From positions 1-13,435 of the forward strand of contig JAILLM010000050.1 in NCBI GenBank assembly GCA_024693165.1: DNA of 13,435 nt, given 5' to 3'. This DNA comes from Bacilli bacterium (GTDB lineage: Bacteria > Bacillota_I > Bacilli_A > RF39 > UBA660). Each line of letters opens with the position of its first letter. Within the stretch, counting starts at the first letter, position 1. This document shows, piece after piece, positions 6,888 to 13,435 of this stretch. The notes beneath the pieces are model-generated. The model was not told the DNA's origin. It was given only the letters and a program-made list of their open reading frames with translations, and made no database searches. Both the position numbers and the translations under genes were made by a program.

Positions 6888-7577
6888 ATGAAAAGAATTG
6901 TAACTTTTATATTATTACTAATTATGCCAGTTGTTGTATCTGCAGGCTCTTATAATGTTGTTGATATGATAGTTGATATTGATGATAATAAATATTTAGT
7001 ATTAACTCCTGATAATATTGATGATTCAGAAGTATTAAAAGAAAAAGGTATTAGTGCAAGTTCCATTCAAAAACAATTTAGTTCAAATAAAATATTCTTT
7101 AATGCGATAGATCTAAATGATTCACTTAACACTGCTGAATATGTAATTAATGTTAGAGAAACATCAATCGAAGGAAATCTTGATGATCAAGATGATGCAT
7201 TTATAAATAGACACTATAAAGGATATGGAGAAAAGTATACAGATTATAAAGAATATGGAATTTATAAAACTAAAAAATATACTTATTTCCATTTCGAATA
7301 TAAATATGCATTATATTATAGAGATTGCTATATAACTGTTATAAATGGTAAAGAATATATTATTACTTATTCAAAATTAAGAAAAGAATTAACAGATGAT
7401 GAAAGAAAAGAAGTAAAAAAATTTATTGATACAGCTAAATTTAATACTACTTCTAAGTATGATGTTTTTGGAAATGTAAATGTACAAGACATTTTACTTA
7501 TGCTTGCAGTTTTTTTAGCAGCAGCAATATTTGTAATATTCGTAGGTAAATTTATCTTACCTAAAAATAATAAGTAA
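6888..7577 (+). CDS. Unrecognised secreted protein with C-terminal membrane anchor
   Basis: A 229-residue protein whose family I do not recognise. Residues 1-19 form a signal peptide (basic MKR, hydrophobic core, VSA ending at 19 as a likely signal peptidase I site). About 180 polar residues follow that should face outward, with many Tyr, Asp and Lys (for example KYTDYKEYGIYKTKKYTYFHFEYKYALYYRDCYITV). A C-terminal membrane helix (about 202-220) precedes a short basic tail (KFILPKNNK). This is a type I membrane topology without an LPXTG sorting signal. The outer part begins with a YNVVDMIVDIDDNKYLVLTPDN pattern, and the overall fold is unknown. It has its own promoter and terminator and lies just after another unrecognised extracytoplasmic protein, so a shared envelope role is possible but unproven. 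Confidence 0.8.
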   Translation: MKRIVTFILLLIMPVVVSAGSYNVVDMIVDIDDNKYLVLTPDNIDDSEVLKEKGISASSIQKQFSSNKIFFNAIDLNDSLNTAEYVINVRETSIEGNLDDQDDAFINRHYKGYGEKYTDYKEYGIYKTKKYTYFHFEYKYALYYRDCYITVINGKEYIITYSKLRKELTDDERKEVKKFIDTAKFNTTSKYDVFGNVNVQDILLMLAVFLAAAIFVIFVGKFILPKNNK

Positions 7578-7583
7578 ATAGAG

Positions 7584-7603
7584 GACTCCTTAGGGAGTTT
7601 TTT
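7584..7603 (+). terminator. Intrinsic terminator after the 6888 gene
   Basis: A short GC-containing stem ACTCC (7585-7589) / GGAGT (7594-7598) with a 4-base loop, followed by a T-run (7598-7603). Confidence 0.75.
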
Positions 7604-7624
7604 ATTTTTATACAATGCTTAAAA

Positions 7625-7633
7625 TGATATAAT
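7625..7633 (+). promoter_or_regulatory. Extended -10 promoter of pcrA
   Basis: TGA-TATAAT (7625-7633) gives a start near 7640, only about 18 bases before ATG 7658. No clear -35 is present. The leader holds a weak ribosome-binding site (AAGAGTTGAT), poorer than those of its neighbours, which may keep helicase synthesis low. Confidence 0.55.
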
Positions 7634-7657
7634 AATTAAGTGAAAAGAGTTGATAAC

Positions 7658-9742
7658 ATGGACATATTAAAAGGGTTAAATAAAGAACAAATTCAAGCAG
7701 TGCAACATATGGAAGGACCATGTCTTGTTATGGCTGGTGCAGGCTCTGGTAAAACTAAAGTATTAACAACTAGAATTGTTAATTTAATTGAAAATGGAAT
7801 TGATGATTATAATATCTTAGCTATTACATTTACCAATAAAGCTGCCAAAGAAATGAGAGAAAGAATTGAAAAAATGTATGGACCAACAAGTGCATTCATA
7901 GGTACATTCCATGCATTTGGTTTAACTATAATCAGAAAGTATTATGGTTTATGTGGACTTGAAAAGAATTTTACTATCATTGATAGTGATGATTCTTTAT
8001 CTATTATTAAGAAGATTTTAAAATCTAAGAATTTAGACCCAAAGAAATTTAGTCCATATACAATTCGTAATAGAATATCTTTCATTAAAAATGAAGATTT
8101 ATCTGAAGTTGAAATCTCAAGAACTATGAATACTCCACTTGATAAAGTTTATATCGAAGTTTATCATGCATATCAAAAAATGTTAAAAGAATCTAACGTT
8201 GTTGATTTTGATGATTTACTTCTTAAACCAGTAAGGCTTTTTGAAAATGATGAAGATATTCTTGAAGAATATCAAGAAAGATACAAATATATCTTAGTTG
8301 ATGAGTATCAAGATACAAACCCGGTTCAATATAAATTATGTAAATTATTATCATCTAAATATAGAAATATTTTTGTTGTTGGTGATATGAATCAAAGTAT
8401 TTATGCATTTAGACAAGCTGATTATAAAAATATTGAATATTTTGAAAAAGATTATAAAGAATGTATTACATATAAATTAGAAGAAAACTATCGTAGTACA
8501 AACAACATTCTAAATGCAGCTAACCAAGTAATTAAAAATAATACTCATAGAAAAGACTTAAAACTATGGAGTGAAAAAGGTGATGGGCTAAAGATTCAGT
8601 ATAAAAGATGCTATGAAGAAAAAGATGAAGCACATTTCGTTATTGGTGAAATTAAAAGACTTATCGATACAGGTGTAAGAAGAAAAGACATAGCAATCCT
8701 TTATAGAACTAATGGTCAATCACGTGTACTTGAAGAAGAAATAGTTAGAAATAATATTCCTTATAAAGTAGTAGGTTCAATATACTTTTATAATAGAAAA
8801 GAAATTAAAGATTTAATTGCATACCTAAGACTTATTTATAATCATAATGATTCTATTTCATTAAGAAGAATTATAAATGTTCCTAAAAGAGGAATAGGTC
8901 AAAGTACTATTGATAAATTAAGTGATGAAGCAGAACTTCAAGGTATATCAATGTATGATTGTTTATCTAGTAAAAAAGAATTAGAATTTAAAAAGTTAAT
9001 TGAAGAATTAACTGAAGACTCTAATTCAATGAGTTTAACTTCTTTAATAGATGCAATTATAACTAAGACAGGAATGAAAGATGAACTAGTTAATGAAGAT
9101 TCACTTGAAGCAGAATTAAGACTTGATAACTTAATGGAATTTAAATCAGTTACAGAAAACTTTGAAGAAAACGAAGGTATTGTTGATTTAGGAGCATTCC
9201 TTGAAGAAGTTTCATTAGTAGCTGATATGTCTCAACATCGTGAAGATGGTGATGAAATAACTCTAATGACTATTCATGGAGCTAAAGGTCTTGAATTTGA
9301 TGTTGTATTCTTAGTAGGTTTAGAGGAAGGAATATTTCCACATTCTAATTCATTTAATGAAGAAGATGGAATCGAAGAAGAAAGAAGATTATGTTATGTA
9401 GGTATTACTCGTGCAAGAGAAATTCTATATATAACTAATGCAAGAAGAAGACTTCTTTATGGTCAAACAAAAGAAAATCCAGTATCTAGATTTGTAAAAG
9501 AAATTGATGACTCTTTAATTGAAAATAAAAATGTTAATGATACATCACTTGAAAAACCAGTTGATACTAGTAAAATGTATATTGAAGGTAGCAATGATGA
9601 TATTCAAGTTGGAGATACTATTCAACATGAAACTCTAGGTTTAGGTGTAGTAGTAAAACTTGATGGATCATTAATAGACGTAGCCTTTAAAACTGGTATT
9701 AGAAAACTTATGAAGAATCATAAGAGTATCAAAAAGTTATAA
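7658..9742 (+). CDS. pcrA: UvrD/PcrA-type superfamily 1 DNA helicase
   Basis: A 694-residue ATP-dependent 3'-5' DNA helicase of nucleotide-excision repair and replication-conflict resolution. SF1A motifs appear in order: Q-motif region LNKEQIQAV (7-15), Walker A AGAGSGKT (26-33), motif Ia ITFTNKAAKEMRERI (56-70), GTFHAFG (82-88), Walker B DEYQDT (215-220), motif III VVGDMNQSIYAFRQAD (240-254), motif IV ENYRST (276-281), motif V LMTIHGAKGLEFDVVFL, and motif VI EERRLCYVGITRAR. The last 46 residues (IQVGDTIQHETLGLGVVVKLDG...) match the Tudor-like tail that binds RNA polymerase in PcrA/UvrD. That tail and the closeness of ligA favour PcrA over Rep. It is a little shorter than Bacillus PcrA (about 740) because the linker before the tail is short. 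The ATG at 7658 gives the normal N-terminus; an in-frame GTG at 7640 would add six residues and would start at the transcript start. Codon 193 (8234-8236) is the only in-frame AGG I found in the window. Confidence 0.95.
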   Translation: MDILKGLNKEQIQAVQHMEGPCLVMAGAGSGKTKVLTTRIVNLIENGIDDYNILAITFTNKAAKEMRERIEKMYGPTSAFIGTFHAFGLTIIRKYYGLCGLEKNFTIIDSDDSLSIIKKILKSKNLDPKKFSPYTIRNRISFIKNEDLSEVEISRTMNTPLDKVYIEVYHAYQKMLKESNVVDFDDLLLKPVRLFENDEDILEEYQERYKYILVDEYQDTNPVQYKLCKLLSSKYRNIFVVGDMNQSIYAFRQADYKNIEYFEKDYKECITYKLEENYRSTNNILNAANQVIKNNTHRKDLKLWSEKGDGLKIQYKRCYEEKDEAHFVIGEIKRLIDTGVRRKDIAILYRTNGQSRVLEEEIVRNNIPYKVVGSIYFYNRKEIKDLIAYLRLIYNHNDSISLRRIINVPKRGIGQSTIDKLSDEAELQGISMYDCLSSKKELEFKKLIEELTEDSNSMSLTSLIDAIITKTGMKDELVNEDSLEAELRLDNLMEFKSVTENFEENEGIVDLGAFLEEVSLVADMSQHREDGDEITLMTIHGAKGLEFDVVFLVGLEEGIFPHSNSFNEEDGIEEERRLCYVGITRAREILYITNARRRLLYGQTKENPVSRFVKEIDDSLIENKNVNDTSLEKPVDTSKMYIEGSNDDIQVGDTIQHETLGLGVVVKLDGSLIDVAFKTGIRKLMKNHKSIKKL

Positions 9743-9782
9743 ACTGTGATTATAGTGATATTTTCATTTATTTTAATAATAT

Positions 9783-9813
9783 AATTCAGGATTAATCTCC
9801 TGAATTTTTTTTT
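9783..9813 (+). terminator. Intrinsic terminator after pcrA
   Basis: A perfect 9-bp stem AATTCAGGA (9783-9791) / TCCTGAATT (9798-9806) with a 6-base loop and a T-run to 9813. It lies 40 bases after the pcrA stop codon. Confidence 0.9.
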
Positions 9814-9845
9814 ATTTAAAATCTAATAACAATATTTATTATTAG

Positions 9846-9871
9846 TGTTATAATAAAATCATCGAGGGAGA
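9846..9871 (+). promoter_or_regulatory. Extended -10 promoter and Shine-Dalgarno of the nucleotidyltransferase gene
   Basis: TGT-TATAAT (9846-9854), then the strong ribosome-binding site GAGGGAGA (9864-9871) 6 bases before ATG 9878. The -35 region (9826-9831, ATAACA) does not match the consensus. Confidence 0.6.
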
Positions 9872-9877
9872 TTGTGT

Positions 9878-10771
9878 ATGAAAGATAAGACATTAGTTAT
9901 TTTGGCAGCGGGAATGGGTTCTCGTTTTGGAGGACTTAAACAAGTTTATCCTGTTGGTCCTAACGGTGAATTTATTATGGATTATTCTATATATTCAGCC
10001 GTTAAGTATGGATTCAATAAAGTAGTTTTTGTTATTCGTGAAGAACATAAAGAACTATTTGAAGAATCTATATGTAAAAGAATTGAAGGAAAAGTAGATT
10101 ATGCTTTTGCATATCAAAAGTTAGATGATATTCCTAAGGGTTTTAAAGTTCCAGAAGGAAGAGAAAAACCATGGGGAACTGCACATGCGATTTATTGTGC
10201 AAGAAAAGAAATCAAAGGTAATTTTGCAGTTATAACTTCTGATGACTTTTATGGAGATGAAGCATTTAAAGATTTATCAGATAGCTTAAATGGCGAAGAT
10301 TATTCAATCATTGGTTATAAAGTAGGTGATACTTTATCTGAAAATGGTGCAGTTAAACGTGGAATTGTTAAATCAAAAAATGGTATTGTTACTAAGATAA
10401 TAGAATCTAGTTGTGTTCTTGATGGAGATCAAGTAATCTGTACTCCACTAGATAAGAAAAAGAGAAAATTTAAAGTTTCTAGAGATAATTCCTGTTCAAT
10501 GTTAATGAATGGATTTACAAAAGAAATGTTAAATAAAATTGAATCAGTTATGAAGAGTGAATTTGAATCTCATAAAGATGATTTAATGAATTATGAAATG
10601 CTACTTCCAGATATTATGGATGAATCTATAAATGATGGAGTTAAGATTCATGACATAACTACTAATTCAAAATGGATTGGCATGACTTATAAAGAAGATG
10701 CTGAATTCTTAAAAGAATTTATTGAAAAAGAAATCAAAAAGGGAGTATATCCTAAAAAGTTGTGGAATTAA
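9878..10771 (+). CDS. Sugar-phosphate nucleotidyltransferase-like protein (GT-A fold)
   Basis: A 298-residue, probably cytoplasmic protein of the NTP_transferase superfamily, which joins NTPs to sugar phosphates or phospho-alcohols. The nucleotide-binding loop LAAGMGSRFGGLKQ (9-22) is intact. PWGTAHA (98-104) matches the second nucleotide-binding segment, and ITSDDFYG (119-126) supplies the acidic metal-binding residues (D122/D123). The sequence YPVGPNGEFIMDYSIYSA after the loop belongs to a group often annotated only as nucleotidyltransferase in Firmicutes. It lacks the left-handed beta-helix of GlmU and is not a clear GalU or RmlA, so the sugar is unknown. ATG 9878 has a strong Shine-Dalgarno; an in-frame TTG at 9872 is unlikely. 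It stands between pcrA and ligA, which are neighbours in many Firmicutes, and no sugar-pathway gene is adjacent. No terminator is visible behind it. Confidence 0.8.
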   Translation: MKDKTLVILAAGMGSRFGGLKQVYPVGPNGEFIMDYSIYSAVKYGFNKVVFVIREEHKELFEESICKRIEGKVDYAFAYQKLDDIPKGFKVPEGREKPWGTAHAIYCARKEIKGNFAVITSDDFYGDEAFKDLSDSLNGEDYSIIGYKVGDTLSENGAVKRGIVKSKNGIVTKIIESSCVLDGDQVICTPLDKKKRKFKVSRDNSCSMLMNGFTKEMLNKIESVMKSEFESHKDDLMNYEMLLPDIMDESINDGVKIHDITTNSKWIGMTYKEDAEFLKEFIEKEIKKGVYPKKLWN

Positions 10772-10883
10772 ATAATAATTCTGCTTTACATCTAGTTTAC
10801 ATAACTGTGTAGACACAATTTGATAATACTGTTGATACTAGTTATAATTATATTGAATACACATTTATTAAGGAGTGATATTT
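10772..10883 (+). promoter_or_regulatory. Intergenic region with canonical promoter, direct repeat and hairpin
   Basis: TTGATA (10820-10825), a 17-base spacer and TATAAT (10843-10848) form the best -35/-10 pair in the window. Upstream lie a direct repeat TTTACAT (10785-10791 and 10796-10802) and an inverted repeat TGTG/CACA (10806-10809 with 10814-10817). The hairpin has no U-tract, so it is not a terminator, and the gene upstream may read through. The position of the repeats just before the -35 suggests a possible regulator site; this is inference. AAGGAGTGA (10870-10878) is the ribosome-binding site for ATG 10884. Confidence 0.5.
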
Positions 10884-11453
10884 ATGACTAGAATGACTGA
10901 AAATGAAAAAGAAGCATTATTAGTTGGATTATTTAACAGTAAAAAAGAAAAAGAAGACAAAGTTAAAGAAATAGACAAAAAGATTGAAGAACTTGAGGTT
11001 TTACAAAGTAAAGTAGCAAGTGAAATCAAAGACATGAATCCTGAAAAACGCGAAGCTTATTTAAGCATGATTGGTAGAGGTAAATATGCTGATGCAATTA
11101 TGGAACCAGCTAGACTTAAACAAGAATATAATAACTTAGAAAAATCTGCTACTGAAAAATTTGATGGTGAAGTAAGTAGAGAAGCTGTTAAAGCATTCGA
11201 AGGAAAAGGACCAGTATTACAAGAAGATATTGAAATAGCTGAAAACGAAGCACAAAAAGCTGAAAAACAAGTTAATGATATCTTTAATGCTGATATTGAT
11301 CTTAATAGTAGAAAAAAAGGTATTAAAAAAGACCTTAAAACTCAAATCAGAGAATTAAAACAATTAAAGAGAGATATCAAATTAATTGAAAGACAAATTA
11401 AGAAAACTGATAGAATTAAAACTGAAGAACAAGGTTTTGGAAGAGGAAGATAA
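10884..11453 (+). CDS. Coiled-coil hypothetical protein
   Basis: A 189-residue, highly charged protein with no family I can name and no signal peptide or membrane helix. Lys, Glu and Asp dominate. Two long helical, coiled-coil-prone stretches are visible, at about 16-50 (KKEKEDKVKEIDKKIEELEVLQSKV...) and about 112-182 (EDIEIAENEAQKAEKQVNDIF ... KKDLKTQIRELKQLKRDIKLIERQIKK). They are joined by a less regular middle (about 51-110, including LSMIGRGKYADAIMEPARLKQEYNNLEK). The tail ends in GFGRGR. The folded-back helix pair suggests a hairpin or dimer, perhaps a structural or nucleic-acid-associated protein, but no function can be assigned. ATG 10884 follows AAGGAGTGA at good spacing; an in-frame GTG at 10875 lies inside that site. 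The last codons also form the 5' arm of the terminator before ligA. Confidence 0.82.
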   Translation: MTRMTENEKEALLVGLFNSKKEKEDKVKEIDKKIEELEVLQSKVASEIKDMNPEKREAYLSMIGRGKYADAIMEPARLKQEYNNLEKSATEKFDGEVSREAVKAFEGKGPVLQEDIEIAENEAQKAEKQVNDIFNADIDLNSRKKGIKKDLKTQIRELKQLKRDIKLIERQIKKTDRIKTEEQGFGRGR

Positions 11454-11468
11454 TTCTTCTTTTTTTTT
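11441..11468 (+). terminator. Intrinsic terminator overlapping the end of the coiled-coil gene
   Basis: AAGAGGAAGA (11441-11450) pairs with TCTTCTTTTT (11455-11464), including two G-U pairs, with loop TAAT, and merges into a T-run to 11468. The 5' arm encodes the final Gly-Arg-Gly-Arg region and the stop codon is in the loop. Confidence 0.6.
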
Positions 11469-11476
11469 GCTTAAAT

Positions 11477-11497
11477 TGGTATAATATTAATGGTGAT
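11477..11497 (+). promoter_or_regulatory. Extended -10 promoter and Shine-Dalgarno of ligA
   Basis: TGG-TATAAT (11477-11485) lies 9 bases after the preceding U-tract. GGTGAT (11492-11497) is a short ribosome-binding site 4 bases before ATG 11502, weaker than most others in the window. Confidence 0.6.
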
Positions 11498-11501
11498 AAT
11501 T

Positions 11502-13435
11502 ATGAATCAAGAAAGATACAATGAACTAGTTGAACTATTAAATAAAGCCAATTATGAATATCATGTTATGGATAATGCAACAACATTAACTGATGAAGAA
11601 TATGATAATTATTTAAGAGAAGTTTATGAAATAGAAGACAAACATCCTGAATGGAAAAGAGAAGATTCTCCTACTACAAAAGTAGGTGGAATAATCTTAG
11701 ATAAATTTGAAAAAGTTACTCATAATATTCCAATGATGAGTTTACAAGATGTATTTAATGAAGATGAAATAATTCATTTTGATGAAGTTATCAAAGAAAA
11801 GATTTCTAATCCTAAATATGTATGTGAACTTAAGATTGATGGTTTATCTGTATCTTTAAAATATAAAGATGGTGTACTTGTTTCTGGTGCTACTCGTGGT
11901 AATGGAGTAGTTGGTGAAGACATTACAAATAATGTTAAAACTATTAAACAAGTTCCGCTTAAATTAAACAAGAAAATAGATATCGAAGTTCGTGGAGAAA
12001 TATATATGTCTCATAAAGTTCTTAATGAACTTAATGAAGAAAGAATTAAGAATAATGAAGAACCATTCAAGAACTGTAGAAATGCAGCTGCTGGATCTGT
12101 AAGACAATTAGATTCTTCGATCGCAGCTAAAAGAAAACTTGAAGTATGGATATATCATTTACCTAATCCTGAAGATTATGGTATCAAAACTCATGAAGAT
12201 GCTCTTAACTTTATGGCTGACTTAGGATTTAGAGTTAACCCTAATAATAAGTTAGTAGGTGGAATTGATAAAGTTATGGACTTTATTCATGAAAAAGGTG
12301 AAATTAGATCAGAACTTCCATATGATATCGATGGTGTAGTAATTAAATTAAATGATTTAAAAGGTCATGAAATTATGGGTAACACAGTAAGATATCCTAA
12401 ATGGGCAGTTGCTTATAAGTTCCCAGCTCAAGAAGTTGAAACTAAACTAGAAGATATTATTTTTACAGTAGGTAGAACTGGACAAGTTACACCTAATGCT
12501 GTATTAAATCCAGTAATGGTTATGGGGTCTTTAATTTCAAGAGCTACTCTACATAACGAAGATTATTGTATTACTAAAGATATTAGAGTAGGAGATACAG
12601 TTAAAATTATTAAGGCAGGAGATGTAATTCCAAGAGTAGAATCAGTGGTTCTAGATAAAAGACCTGCTAATTCTAAACCATTTAAAATGGCTACTGAATG
12701 TCCTATTTGTAATTCAAAACTTGTTAAAAAAGATTCAAACTATTATTGTGTTAATGAGTCTTGTCCAAGACAAGATATTGAATCCTTAATTCATTTTGCA
12801 TCTCGCGAAGCAATGAATATTGAAGGTTTAGGAGATTCAATTATTGAAGACTTCTATAACATGAAATACTTAACAAGAATAATTGATATTTATAGATTAG
12901 ATGACTTTAAAGAAGAATTAAAACTTCTTGAAGGATTTGGCAATAAATCAATTGAAAAATTAATGGATTCAATTAAAGAAAGTAAAAAGAATTCATTAGA
13001 AAAACTATTATTTGCAATTGGTATTAGAAATGTCGGAGCTAAGACAGCTAAAATCTTGGCTAAAAGATATAAAACAATTGATGCATTAATGGATGCAAGT
13101 GTTGAAGACTTATCTTCAATTAAAGATATTGGTCCAACTATTGCGGATTCAGTATTTAATTTCTTTAAAGAAGAAAAGAATATTCAATTAGTTAAAGATT
13201 TAAAAGCTGAAGGAGTCAATTTAGAATACTTAGGAAATGATTCAGATGTTGTAACTTCATTCACTGGTAAGATTTTTGTCTTAACAGGTGGTCTTAAAGA
13301 ATTCACTCGTGATGAAGCAAGAGAAATAATTGAATCTAATGGTGGTAATGTATCTGGTTCAGTTTCTAAAAAGACAAATGTTGTTATTGCTGGAGAAGAT
13401 CCAGGAAGTAAATATTCAAAAGCAGTTGAATTAGG
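11502..13435 (+). CDS. ligA: NAD-dependent DNA ligase LigA (3' end beyond window)
   Basis: NAD+-dependent ligase that seals nicks in Okazaki fragments and repair patches. 644 codons are present; the family is usually about 660-670, so only the last part of the BRCT domain is missing. Domain Ia is recognisable (ANYEYHVMDNATTLTDEEYDNYLREVYEIEDKHPEW, about 16-51), followed by DSPTTKVGG. The adenylation motif CELKIDGLSVSLKY has the catalytic lysine at 111, followed by TRGNGVVGEDIT. Further on are FKNCRNAAAGSVRQLD, the OB-fold region with VGRTGQVTPNAVLNPV, a four-cysteine zinc finger (CPICNSKL...YYCVNESCP, encoded about 12700-12768), helix-hairpin-helix repeats (about 12800-13160), and BRCT (from about 13246, GKIFVLTGGLKEFTRDEAREIIESNGG). 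In Bacillus ligA directly follows pcrA; here two other genes separate them. It has its own promoter. Confidence 0.97.
   Translation, partial: MNQERYNELVELLNKANYEYHVMDNATTLTDEEYDNYLREVYEIEDKHPEWKREDSPTTKVGGIILDKFEKVTHNIPMMSLQDVFNEDEIIHFDEVIKEKISNPKYVCELKIDGLSVSLKYKDGVLVSGATRGNGVVGEDITNNVKTIKQVPLKLNKKIDIEVRGEIYMSHKVLNELNEERIKNNEEPFKNCRNAAAGSVRQLDSSIAAKRKLEVWIYHLPNPEDYGIKTHEDALNFMADLGFRVNPNNKLVGGIDKVMDFIHEKGEIRSELPYDIDGVVIKLNDLKGHEIMGNTVRYPKWAVAYKFPAQEVETKLEDIIFTVGRTGQVTPNAVLNPVMVMGSLISRATLHNEDYCITKDIRVGDTVKIIKAGDVIPRVESVVLDKRPANSKPFKMATECPICNSKLVKKDSNYYCVNESCPRQDIESLIHFASREAMNIEGLGDSIIEDFYNMKYLTRIIDIYRLDDFKEELKLLEGFGNKSIEKLMDSIKESKKNSLEKLLFAIGIRNVGAKTAKILAKRYKTIDALMDASVEDLSSIKDIGPTIADSVFNFFKEEKNIQLVKDLKAEGVNLEYLGNDSDVVTSFTGKIFVLTGGLKEFTRDEAREIIESNGGNVSGSVSKKTNVVIAGEDPGSKYSKAVEL

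Noticed and set aside
10806..10817. TGTG/CACA hairpin as a terminator of the nucleotidyltransferase gene
   Set aside because: The stem is only four pairs and no U-tract follows.
1..13435. CRISPR array, tRNA or rRNA genes, insertion sequence, prophage or defence system
   Set aside because: I saw no regularly spaced repeats, no cloverleaf or rRNA signatures, and no transposase, integrase, nuclease-toxin or other defence-type genes. The window is housekeeping genes plus a few unknowns.

Overview
The window is very AT-rich DNA with short intergenic gaps, AGA-dominated arginine codons and TGG tryptophan. All nine complete genes stop with TAA or TAG. Strong Shine-Dalgarno sites (such as AGGAGG), U-tract terminators, a T-box in front of pheST, and a PcrA-LigA neighbourhood point to a low-GC Gram-positive bacterium. 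An uncultivated gut-type member of the Bacilli near the Mollicutes/Erysipelotrichales would fit, but the lineage is inference. Trp is read as TGG throughout and no gene needs TGA as sense, so a Mycoplasma code is not suggested.

Layout. Positions 1-40 are an exact inverted copy of 604-643 inside the metallo-hydrolase gene. They cut off a small divergent membrane-protein gene (8-172, minus strand), which looks like a chimeric contig end. All other genes are on the plus strand: an MBL-fold hydrolase (228-764), a YfcC/DcuC-family membrane transporter (827-2233), a phenylalanine T-box leader (about 2297-2506) controlling pheS (2531-3577) and pheT (3579-5951), two unrecognised extracytoplasmic membrane-anchored proteins (6038-6826 and 6888-7577), the UvrD/PcrA helicase (7658-9742), a sugar-nucleotidyltransferase-like protein (9878-10771), a coiled-coil hypothetical (10884-11453), and ligA (11502 to the window end, lacking only its last residues).

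Transcription. pheS-pheT is the only obvious two-gene operon. Most other genes form their own units: a terminator hairpin, then within a few to about 35 bases an extended -10 promoter (TGnTATAAT) with almost no -35 box, then a Shine-Dalgarno and ATG. The coiled-coil gene differs: it has a clear -35/-10 pair (TTGATA-17-TATAAT) and no visible terminator separates it from the gene upstream.

Function. The window is mostly housekeeping: charging of tRNA-Phe under T-box feedback, and DNA repair/replication (PcrA, LigA). I did not find a defence system, CRISPR array, prophage or transposon. The points most worth a second look are the 40-bp inverted duplication at the edge, the unusual geometry of the T-box expression platform, the two unrecognised surface proteins, and the two genes between pcrA and ligA.
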